Shown piece by piece: positions 25,617 to 34,100 of a stretch of DNA of 64,000 nucleotides (positions are counted from its first letter, which is position 1; each line of letters begins with the position of its first letter). The stretch is from Pseudonocardia parietis. GTDB taxonomy: Bacteria > Actinomycetota > Actinomycetes > Mycobacteriales > Pseudonocardiaceae. The DNA lies in NCBI RefSeq assembly GCF_017876315.1, contig NZ_JAGINU010000004.1, positions 62,001 to 126,000 on the forward strand. The letters run 5' to 3'. The translations under genes were made by a program, and so were the position numbers. A model generated the notes under the pieces. That model had not been told where the DNA came from. It worked only from the letters and a program-made list of their open reading frames with translations, and did no database searches.

Positions 25617-27191
25617 ATGTTCCGTAAATGGTGGGTAGGTGGTGCGGCAACGGTTGTCGCCTCGGCGATGCTCCTGAGCGGCTGCGCCGGTGGCGGCGGT
25701 GTCGCGGGTGGCTCGGCCGGTGGTGGTGCTTCCGGTGAACCGGTGGCCGGTGGTTCGGCGACGGTCTTGCTCGTCAGTGAGGCGCGCACGCTGGATCCCG
25801 CATTCGGCAGCAACAACAACATCGGCAACGCGCCGGTGATGAACGGAATCTTCGGCACGTTGCTGGTGACAGATCCGGAGACCCACGAGGTCGTGCCGTC
25901 GATGGCGACGTCGTTCACCACCACGGACGACGGAAAGACGTTCGTACTGACGTTGCGAGACGGGTTGACGTTCAGCGATGGGAGCCCGTTGGAGGCGTCG
26001 GACGTCAAGGCGCACTGGGATCGGGTGAAGGACCCGGCGACGGGGACGAGCTACCAGGGTGAGGCGGCGCTGGTAGCGAGCACCGAGGTGGTCTCACCGA
26101 CCACCTTGCGGGCGACGATGGTGGCGCCGGTGCCGAACTTCGGCAATACGATCGTGTCGACGGTGTTGAACTGGGTACCGGAGAAGGAATCGATCGCCGC
26201 GGGTGGTCCGGCGTTCGACGAGAACCCGATCGGGGCCGGTCCGTACACACTGAAGGAATGGCGTCGCCAGGACGCACTGGTACTGGTGAAGAACCCGGAC
26301 TACTGGGATGCCCCGCGGCCCTACCTGGACGAGATCACCTTCCGGCCGAGCACCGACGCGGGCCAGCGGCTCAACACCGTCGTCACCGGCGGTGCCGATG
26401 TCGCTCTGGAGTCCAACTGGCTGAACCTGAAGAAGGCGGAGCAGGCCGGCCTGGTGGTACGAACCCAGTCGTTGAGCGGCGGAAACTACCTGGCGATGAA
26501 CACCCGCCGCGCTCCGTTCGACGACGTGCGGGCACGCAGGGCCGTCGCTCTGGCGCTGGATCCGCTGTCGATCAACGCATCCGCTTTCGACGGGGCCGCC
26601 GAACTGGTGGACTCGGTGTTCTCTCCGGAGTCGCCGCTGAACACCGGTGTGGCGGTGCCCGCGCCGGACAAGGTCGAGGCGCAGCGACTGTTCGACGAGT
26701 TGGCGGCGGAGGGCACTCCGGTGTCGTTCACCGTGACATCGAGCGCGTCGACGGAGAGCAGCCGGACCAGTGAGTCGATCCAGGCGCAGTTGAGCGCGTT
26801 CGACTACGTCGAAGTCGAGATCGAGTTCGTCCAGTTCGCCGCGATCTCGGCGCTGGCAGCCTCGAAGGACTTCGACGCGACCGTCTGGTCGGCGGCGTTC
26901 CTGGACCCGGACCCCAAGTTGTTCACCGCCTTCGAAGGCAGTTCCCGCGCGAACCAGACGGGGATCGACGACCCCGAGCTGAACGCCGCGCTGCTCGCAG
27001 GGCGCACGTCGAGCTCGGTGGAGGATCGCAAGGTCGCCTACGAGGTCGTCCAGCAGCGGCTCAACGAGCTCCGCCCGAACTTCTGGACGAGCCGCAACAA
27101 CAGCTCCGTCATCAGCGGCCGGCAGGTCGGCGGCCTGAACCTGTACGGCTTCGGCTCGCTGCGCCCCGAGCTGCTGTGGATCCAGAACTGA
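25617..27191 (+). CDS. ABC transporter solute-binding lipoprotein (family 5, peptide/nickel type)
   Basis: A 524-residue secreted lipoprotein. The signal peptide ends in lipobox LLSGC with Cys23, followed by a Gly/Ser-rich linker. The SBP_bac_5 body shows EARTLDPAFGSN, TLRDGLTFSDGSPLEASDVKAHWDRV, GAGPYTLKEW and LVKNPDYWDAPRPYLDEITF. GAGAGG at 25605-25610 precedes ATG 25617. No permease or ATPase genes are adjacent, so it is an orphan or has lost its transporter. It may feed the neighbouring oxidation pathway. It is unrelated at close level to the second family-5 protein at 60818. Confidence 0.92.
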   Translation: MFRKWWVGGAATVVASAMLLSGCAGGGGVAGGSAGGGASGEPVAGGSATVLLVSEARTLDPAFGSNNNIGNAPVMNGIFGTLLVTDPETHEVVPSMATSFTTTDDGKTFVLTLRDGLTFSDGSPLEASDVKAHWDRVKDPATGTSYQGEAALVASTEVVSPTTLRATMVAPVPNFGNTIVSTVLNWVPEKESIAAGGPAFDENPIGAGPYTLKEWRRQDALVLVKNPDYWDAPRPYLDEITFRPSTDAGQRLNTVVTGGADVALESNWLNLKKAEQAGLVVRTQSLSGGNYLAMNTRRAPFDDVRARRAVALALDPLSINASAFDGAAELVDSVFSPESPLNTGVAVPAPDKVEAQRLFDELAAEGTPVSFTVTSSASTESSRTSESIQAQLSAFDYVEVEIEFVQFAAISALAASKDFDATVWSAAFLDPDPKLFTAFEGSSRANQTGIDDPELNAALLAGRTSSSVEDRKVAYEVVQQRLNELRPNFWTSRNNSSVISGRQVGGLNLYGFGSLRPELLWIQN

Positions 27192-27590
27192 GGCGCCACC
27201 GGATCGCACACCCCGCGCGTCCGTACCGGCTCCGCCTGCGGAGTGCCGCGGGGCTTACCAGACGTCTGCGACGGTCCACAGGTTGGTGTGCGGGTCGAGG
27301 CGCTGAGCCGGAGCGGTGGACGGCGTGGCGAGCCGCAATGGTCAGCCGGCCCAGGTGAGGGGGCGTCCATGCCCAAGCTCGTGATCATGACATTGAACCG
27401 CTGCATCGGCGCCGGCGAGCCCGCTGCTCGACGTGGTGGCCGCCCCGTCTGCCCGCGGTGTGGTCGCGGGCCGACCGCAATCGGCCTGCCGGCCGTCGCC
27501 CGTGCCGGCCTCGTCGTCCCGCCACACTCCCCGCACCCGGCGAGCCGCTGACACCAGGCGTCGGCCGATGCGGGGGCGATCAGGACAGGT

Positions 27591-27700
27591 CGCCAGATCG
27601 GTGCCGGTGGGCATGTAGCGGTCACCAGATCGGTGCCGGTGGGCATCACGGGTCACCGACTCGGTACGGGTGCGCGGGTCAGGTCACCAGCTCGGTGCCG
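27591..27700 (+). repeat. Degenerate tandem repeat, about 3-4 units
   Basis: The motif GTCACCAGATCGGTGCCGGTG recurs with small changes at about 27592, 27620, 27653 and 27683, at spacings of about 28-33 bp. A related GTCACCGGCTCGGTGCCGG occurs at about 28720. It lies in a 914-bp gene-free stretch (27192-28105) that otherwise holds leader copy 6. It could be iteron-like binding sites. No function shown. Confidence 0.55.
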
Positions 27701-27772
27701 GCGTGCGGGGTGCGGTGCGGGGGCATCGGCAGCGGTGCGGGTAGGGCCTCCGGTGGTCGGCACGGCTGGATC

Positions 27773-28052
27773 GCCCGGAGGTCAGCACACCCGTGGTGGG
27801 CAAGCGTCGATGATCCGCCACCGACCCGTACGGGTGATACCGCCCGTGGCGTCCTGCTGGGTCGCGGTGCCGGTCCCCCGGGGCCGGTGGGAGTGCCGGA
27901 CGTGGCGGTTGGGTGGCTACTCACCGGTGCCCGTCCCCGGCCGGGCAGCTGCTGGATCCCGTTGCTGCGGGCCACGAGCCGGGTGGTTGGTAGGCGGTCT
28001 CACCCGTACGGGCCAGCACCGGATCCCCGCCGGCCCTGCGGGCCCCACCACG
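27773..28052 (+). promoter_or_regulatory. Repeated leader element, copy 6 (long-loop type)
   Basis: The best-paired copy. The 5' arm at 27825-27844 starts CCCGTACGGGTGA and ends ACCGCC; the 3' arm at 27993-28012 starts GGCGGT and ends CCCGTACGGG. It pairs at 19 of 20 positions. The loop is 148 nt. The conserved 5' block (GCCCGGAGGTCAGCACACC) and the downstream GGCCAGCACCGGATCCCCGCC with a GGCCCTGCGGGCC hairpin match copy 5. Compared with copy 5, two stem base pairs changed on both arms together. Confidence 0.7.
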
Positions 28053-28105
28053 GGTGTGCTGAGGCTGCGCCGCGTTCCAGCCGCACCGACCACCGGAGGC
28101 CCCAG

Positions 28106-28252
28106 ATGCCCTTCACTCTCGAGATCGCCGACGGCTACACCGAGCGCGACTCCTTCATCTTCGCCCAGCTCACCGAGGACTGGGACCAGGTCGGCCCGGT
28201 TCCGGCCGGCGACTGGGGAATCGACCTCGGCGACGAGGAGCCGCCCTTCTGA
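28106..28252 (+). CDS. Small acidic hypothetical protein, 48 aa
   Basis: ATG 28106 is preceded by CCGGAGGCC. The peptide MPFTLEIADGYTERDSFIF continues to a very acidic end (WGIDLGDEEPPF). It follows leader copy 6 and is closed by a strong terminator hairpin 18 bp after the stop, which marks it as a genuine single-gene transcript. No homologue recognised. Resembles the 80-aa acidic protein at 16391 in context and charge. Confidence 0.6.
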   Translation: MPFTLEIADGYTERDSFIFAQLTEDWDQVGPVPAGDWGIDLGDEEPPF

Positions 28253-28269
28253 GGGCGGCCCGCCCTGCA

Positions 28270-28294
28270 GGGGCCCCGCCGCCGGCGGGGCCCC
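28270..28294 (+). terminator. Hairpin terminator
   Basis: Perfect 11-bp stem GGGGCCCCGCC / GGCGGGGCCCC with a 3-nt loop, 18 bp after the small gene at 28106. Extremely GC-rich, without a T run. Confidence 0.7.
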
Positions 28295-28359
28295 GCTGTG
28301 TGGAGGCACCCGCACAGAGCGGTCCCGCGTGAGCCAGCAACGACACGTCAGGAGCGAGC

Positions 28360-28668
28360 ATGAGTGTGAGCGTCGAGCTGTCCGCGGAGCTCGATCCGGC
28401 GGCGCGGGCGGCCATCGGGCCGCGCCGCTCCGGGGGGATCTACCGCAACGGCTACCTGAACCTTGAGTACCGGGTCGAGGCGGTACTGATCGGCGAGTCG
28501 GCCCGGACCGAGATCTCGTTCTCGGACTTCGCGCTCGTCGAGCGGGACCTGACCGGTTCGCAGGTGGGTCGGCGACGGGTGCACTGCACCGCGTGGAACG
28601 ACCGCCGCGACGAAGTCGTCGCGCCCCCGCCGGTCGAAAACCAGGACAGCGGGCTCTTGGAGCCGTAG
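28360..28668 (+). CDS. Hypothetical protein, 102 aa
   Basis: ATG 28360 has AGGAGCGAG directly upstream. The product alternates strands and charged turns (IYRNGYLNLEYRVEAVLIG, TEISFSDFALVERDLTG). It looks like a small beta-rich domain. No signal peptide or cysteine motif. It lies just before the mobilisation region. Function unknown. Confidence 0.55.
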   Translation: MSVSVELSAELDPAARAAIGPRRSGGIYRNGYLNLEYRVEAVLIGESARTEISFSDFALVERDLTGSQVGRRRVHCTAWNDRRDEVVAPPPVENQDSGLLEP

Positions 28669-29017
28669 ACGCCAGCACCCGAGGCCAGCACGCAGGCGGT
28701 TACACCCGTGCCCGACCGGGTCACCGGCTCGGTGCCGGAGAGCAACCGTCGATAGCGACACGAAGCGGTCACCCCGCTGGGGATGGCCCGCCGTTAGAGA
28801 GCCCCGCCATTCGTGGGGCCCTTCTGCGTCTGCCGTGGACGGCGCCGCGCCGAGCGCGGCCATCGGCCCTGCCGGGCCGCCCGCCGGGCCCGAGCTGTCT
28901 CGGCCGGCCGTCGGCGGCCGGTCGGTGGCGTAGGGCCGCTCAAGGCCGCGGCGGGCCGAGAACCCCGATGGACCCGCCTGGCGGCGGGGCGGATGGGCCT
29001 GTCGGCCCTAGAGCCAA

Positions 29018-29119
29018 GCACGGCCTCACTCAACATCAAGGGCGCTCCGCTGACGCTCCGCGTCGCCTCCGGCGACAGCCCTCCGGGCTGCCCTTGACGT
29101 CGAGCCTCGGAGGCCGTGC
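29018..29119. repeat. Large nested inverted repeat before the mobilisation genes
   Basis: Outer arms GCACGGCCT (29018-29026) and AGGCCGTGC (29111-29119) enclose inner arms TCAAGGGC (29036-29043) and GCCCTTGA (29090-29097). Further hairpins lie inside (CAGCCCTCCGGGCTG). A related unit, CTCAAAGGGCGC to CAGCCCTTCGGGCTG, occurs at about 53867-53920 beside an IS110. The structure could extrude or fold when single-stranded, so it may be an oriT or single-strand origin component, or a repeat that IS110 elements target. The rest of 28669-29219 shows no gene. Confidence 0.5.
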
Positions 29120-29219
29120 GACCGCCGTGAAGCGGCAGCGGGGACGACGCCCGCAGCCCATCACGGGCCGACAGGCCCACCCACTTCGGATCACCGGCCA
29201 GCGAGGGAGTGCAGTCGCG

Positions 29220-30038
29220 ATGGACACCCAGACCGACACGACGACGGTGGACACGGCCGAGCAGCTGCGCCAGGTTGCCGACCTGATCGGGCAGGGCGCG
29301 AACCGCGAGGCGCGGCGCCGTACCGTCCGGCTCGCCGACGCAGCGGACGTGAGCACCCGCGCGTTGCTGGCCGAGATCCTCGCCGCCCTGGAGATGCCGC
29401 CGTCGGACATGCTCGACCACTTGCGGGACCTGTGGAAGCGCAGCGACGCCGACGGCCGGGAGCTGGTGGAGGCATGCGCCCCGCGGCAGGAGCGACGTGC
29501 CCAGGCAGCGACGCACGCCAACCGCGCGACCCGCGCGGCCCGGGCCGAGCGGCGCGAGTACGCCCGCCGGGCGCCCCGGAACCTAGTCACCCGCCAGACC
29601 GCGCCGCGCCCGAGCCGGAGCCAGCGCGCCACCGACAACGACACCGCTACCCGCCGATACTTCGCCGAGCGCCTCGACCCGACCGAGGACACCGCCGCGC
29701 AGTCGGATTACGACCAGCTGGACTACGACCGCGCCGCCGTGCCTCCGATGCGGGGCCTGCCGTGCGTGGCGTGCGGGGTAGAGCGGTCAACCCGAGACCA
29801 GCAGCGCACCCACGATGACGGGTTGTGCGAGGACTGCCGCGACAGCGGCACAGCCGGGGTACCGATCCCGACCGCCACCGCGACCCGCGCCGAGACGCTG
29901 ATCGCCCGCTGCGACTACATCGCCGCCACCTCCGCCAGCGTCGCCGAGCGGAACGCGCGACTCAACCGCGACTGGCGCAGCCTGCGCACCGCCGACCGGT
30001 TCACCGTGTCCGACTGGCACGCTCGCCAGCCCGCCTGA
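29220..30038 (+). CDS. Hypothetical protein with C-terminal zinc-knuckle, 272 aa
   Basis: ATG 29220. The N-terminal 100 residues are helical with an RRRTVRLADAADVSTRALLAEILAAL segment. The middle is strongly basic (arginine/alanine repeats, residues 100-140). The C-terminal part has CVACG (about residue 182) and CEDC (about 203) in a treble-clef-like arrangement. It ends with a helical region rich in Asp/Arg. Its position next to the relaxase suggests a mobilisation role, but the sequence alone does not prove it. Confidence 0.6.
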   Translation: MDTQTDTTTVDTAEQLRQVADLIGQGANREARRRTVRLADAADVSTRALLAEILAALEMPPSDMLDHLRDLWKRSDADGRELVEACAPRQERRAQAATHANRATRAARAERREYARRAPRNLVTRQTAPRPSRSQRATDNDTATRRYFAERLDPTEDTAAQSDYDQLDYDRAAVPPMRGLPCVACGVERSTRDQQRTHDDGLCEDCRDSGTAGVPIPTATATRAETLIARCDYIAATSASVAERNARLNRDWRSLRTADRFTVSDWHARQPA

Positions 30039-30313
30039 CCGCCCACCACGAGGAGGGGCCCGCCCCGGCGGTGCCCCCCTGTGGGTGTCCAGCGGGGCCC
30101 AGGACCGGAACCAGCCGCGTACACACCACAGGCTCACAGCCGCGGCGGGAGCTCGCCAGCGGGTCGAGGTCCGCGGCCGCCAGCCGATGCCGCGGGACTG
30201 GCGGCAGGCGCTCAGGGACCGCGCCGGGCCGGGCGTTCGGCGGACCCGCCTCCGGCGGCACAGTTCTACCGGCGCGGCCACGATGCCAGCCGCCCGCATA
30301 CGGCGACTCCGGG

Positions 30314-30817
30314 TCAGACGCTCGACCGTTCTGCTGAATCCGTTGCCCCGTCGGACAGCGGCGCGGCCGCCGGGAGGACGTCCTCGCACGGTGAGGGCAG
30401 CAGGGTCGAATCGTCAACGGCGCGCGACTGCGGCCCGACCGGAGGCCGCACCTGCCGCAGAAAGGTACGGACGCGCTTGACCGGGAGCTCGAACATTGCG
30501 GCCAGGTCATCGACCTTGCGGCCGGAGCGATGGAGCTCGGCGAGAATCTCCCGCTGCCGCTGTTCGATCTCGCCGAGACGGCTAGCAGAGTCGTCGCTCA
30601 CGCGCCGACTCTGCGCCTCAAGGTCGGCCAGCGCGGCGTCGCGCTCCGCCGCCACCTGCACAGCATCGGCGTCCGCGCGGGCGTAACGCTCGAACGCCTC
30701 GTCCTCACGCCGCCGGCGCTCAGCCTCCTCAGCGTCGAGTCGATCCCGAGCCGCTGCTAGCTCGGCGACCCGGTCCCGGATCTGCCGGTCAGCCTTCGTC
30801 TTACCCCTACCCGCCAC
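30314..30817 (-). CDS. Coiled-coil protein with C-terminal helix-turn-helix, possible mobilisation accessory
   Basis: The GTG start at 30817 is chosen for its GGAGG site 9 bp upstream; ATGs at 30835 and 30874 are alternatives. Residues about 10-105 form a long charged coiled coil. Residues about 105-125 (GRKVDDLAAMFELPVKRVRTFL) read as a helix-turn-helix. The gene is divergent from the relaxase, with a 360-bp AT-richer gap between, the usual place for an oriT-binding auxiliary protein. Function inferred from context only. 30039-30313 between this and the previous gene holds nothing I recognise. Confidence 0.6.
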   Translation of the reverse strand: MAGRGKTKADRQIRDRVAELAAARDRLDAEEAERRRREDEAFERYARADADAVQVAAERDAALADLEAQSRRVSDDSASRLGEIEQRQREILAELHRSGRKVDDLAAMFELPVKRVRTFLRQVRPPVGPQSRAVDDSTLLPSPCEDVLPAAAPLSDGATDSAERSSV

Positions 30818-31179
30818 GCGGCCCCACCTCCGCATTCCTCCCAGCACCCGCCAGGCTGCCCGAGGGACACCCAACGGTGGCCCTCAACGACCTCAGAGCG
30901 CCACCAGCCGGTACCTCCGAGCCATCTCCGAAGGGCAGCACATACTGCCCGTACTCGCCACCGATTCCGCCCCGAGCCTTTCTCACGTGCTACCTACTCG
31001 AGTTCCTTCGACCGACCTCTCCCCGATCCTGCCCCATCTCTGCCCAACGTGAGTTCAAGATCTTCGCTCGTGTTCCTGCTGCCCATGATCCTATCCCCAT
31101 CCTCATGCACGATCAATGCCTCACACCTATGCATCAAATGATCTTGCCGGGGTGGGTGCCGTCCCGTAGCCTTCTTGCC
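30818..31179. other. Divergent gap, candidate oriT
   Basis: About 360 bp between two divergent mobilisation genes, clearly AT-richer than its surroundings, with many short pyrimidine runs. A hairpin GGGCAG / CTGCCC lies at 30933-30950. An imperfect inverted pair (GATCAATGC and GCATCAAATGATC) lies near 31106-31144, 40 bp before the relaxase start. MobF relaxases usually nick close to their own gene, so this is the best oriT candidate. No nic sequence can be named. Confidence 0.5.
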
Positions 31180-34100
31180 ATGGGCGTCGTGCGAGTGACC
31201 GCGATGGCGCCCGGGTCTGTCGAGTACCTGCTCCACGGCTGCGATTCGCGCCCGGAGCAGGCTCCGGAACAGGGTGTCGACTTTCCCACCGTGGAGCCCG
31301 GCGGACCGGATTTCGAGCGCTCTCAGGTGCACCACGGAGGGGTCGAGTACCTGCAGTCGGCGACCGAACACGGGGAGCCGGACGGGGTGTGGTTCGGGTC
31401 CGGCCTGGAGGCATTGGGGCTACCGGCGCGGGCCGGTGACACGGCCACGGCGGGGGATGTGCGGGCCGTCTTCGGGCAGCTGCGCTACCCCGATCACGTG
31501 GTGGCTGGGTCGACGGAGAAGGCCCCGATCTACCTGGGGTCGAAGCCGCGGCGGTTTCGCACGGCGGCGCAGATCGTGGCCGATGCGCTCAAGGCTGAGC
31601 CGGAGGCCACTGCCGAGCGCCGGTTCGAGATCGAGACGTCGGCGAAGAAGAACACCCGCACCCCGACCGCGTATTACGACGTGACGTTCTCGCCGGTGAA
31701 GTCGGTGTCGCTGTACTACACGGCGCTGCTCGCGGCCGGGGACAGCGAGGGCGCGGAAACAGTCCGTGCGGCGCACGAGCAGGCGGTGCGGGTCGCGCTT
31801 GGATCGGCCGAGGCGGACGTGGCCTATGTCCGCTCTGGCCGCCACGAGGGCCGCGGCCCGTCGGGGCGGACGGTCGGCGAATGGGAGGCGGCCACCGGGC
31901 TGGCCGCGGTTGTCTATGGACACCACACCAACCGGGACGGGGAGCCGCAGCTGCACTCGCACGCCGGGGTGCTGAACCGGGCGGCCACCATCGATGGCCG
32001 GGTGTTGGCGTTGGATGGCCAGGCGTTCAAGCCGGTCAAGGACGCGATGGCCACCGCCTACACGCGTGCCTATCAGCAGCTGCTTTCCGAGCAGCTCGGC
32101 GTGGTGTTCGAGCTGCGCGCCGACGGTGTCGCCCGCGAGATCGCCGGGATCGACCGGGAGCTGATGGCGGCGGCCAGCACGCGGACGCACGAGAAGGTGC
32201 GGCCGCGGGTGGCGGAGCTGGTGGAGGCCTATACCGCCCGGCACGGGCGGGCGCCGGGGTCGCGGGCGAAGCGGGCGTTGGTGGAGCAGGCGGTCAAGGA
32301 CACCCGCAGGCCCAAGTCGGGGTTGGCCGGTCCGGCCGCGGTGGCGGCGTGGGCGGCCGGGGAGCGTGGCCGGGCGGCCAAGCTGGCGGCCGCGCTGGAC
32401 GCCGTGGACGAGCGGGTGATGGCCGCCGCGGCCACTGGAGGCCACCCGGCCACGGCCGCGCTGACCGTCCCGGAAGGGATGACCGGCCAACCCCTCGGGC
32501 GGGAGGTCGCCCGGCTGGTGCTGGCCGAGATCGAGGCCTTCCACACGGCCACCGCGCAGGCCGTCGACGGCCACACCACCGGCGGGCGGGCGGCCGCGGT
32601 GGCCGCGGACCGTGGCCTGTCGACGCTGGGATTCACCGTCGATCAGGCGCTCGTGGCCGGGGTCGCGGACGTGCAGGCCAAGTACGCGACCTGGACGGTC
32701 GGGAACCTGACCGCGGCCATCGACGAGCACCTCGGTGATCGCGCCGGGATCGGGGTGGCGGTCGAGCAGCGGCCGGCGTTCGTGGCCGCGCTGGCCGGTG
32801 CGGTGCTGGATGCGCCCGCCCGGTATGGGGTCGTGCAGGTCTCGGCCGGGGACCCGGTGCCGGTGCCGGACGCGCTGCGGCGCGTCGGGCCGGGTTTGGA
32901 TGGCCGGTCGATGTTCCGGGCCCACATCGACGAGCGTTACGCGACCACCGCGGCGATCGCCGGCGAGGAACGCCTGCGCGCGCTGACCCAGACCCCCGGC
33001 GCGGTCACGGTCGAATCCGAGCGGATCGAGGCGGCTATCGGCGGGCTGGGGTCGCGGGGCTTGTCGCCGGACCAGTCAGCGGTGGTGGCCGGCGTGCTGG
33101 GGTCCGGGCGGACCGTGGATGTGCTGGTCGGGCCGGCTGGGACGGGGAAGTCGCACACCGTGGGAGCGTTGGCCGGGGTGTGGCAGACCGAGACCGGGGG
33201 CCGGGTCCTTGGGCTGGCCACGGCGAAGATCGCGGCGCAGAACCTGGACGGGCTCGGCCTGGAAGGGATGACCACCGCAGCGTTTCGGAAGCAGTTCCTC
33301 GAACAGGACGCTCGGAGCGGGCAGGTGCGCCAGCGGCTGCAAGCCGGGGACCTCGTCGTGGTCGACGAGGGCGGCATTAGCACCACCGCGGAGCTGATCG
33401 AGATCGCCGACCTGGCCGCCGCGGTCGGGGCGAAGGTACTTCTGACCGGGGACCATCACCAGCTGCAGCCGGTCGGGGCCGGGGGCATGTTCGCGCACCT
33501 GGCCGAGCAACCCGGCACCTTCGAGCTCGACACCGTGCACCGGTTCGCCAACGACTGGGAAGCCGACGCATCGCTGCAGCTGCGTGCCGGGGACGTGTCC
33601 GCGGTCGCCGCCTACACCGACCGCGGCCGGGTCCGGACCGGGTCGCTGGAGGAGATGGCCGAGCACGCGGTACGTGGGCATCTGGCCGACATGCTCGACG
33701 GCAAGCAGGCCCTGCTCATCGTCGACACCAACCAGATGGCCGCCGAGCTGTCCACAAAGATTCATAAGGAGCTGGTCCGCCTCGGTCACGTGGCCCCCGA
33801 CGTTCTCACTCGACTGCCCGACGAGACCGAGATCGGGGTCGGGGACCTGATCCAGGCCAACAACAACGACGGCCGACAGCGGGTCGACCCCGGCCCGGAC
33901 GGTGTGCATCGGCCGGTGACGAACAAGCAGCGCTACACCGTCATCGGGCGTGACCGGCACGGCCAGCTGCTCGCTCAGGACGAGTACGGCGCGGTCGCGC
34001 ACCTGACGGACGACTACGTCGATGAGCATGTGACGTTGGCCTACGCGCTGACGAACTACGCCGCGCAGGGTGTGACCGTCGACGTCGGTCGCGCGGTCAC

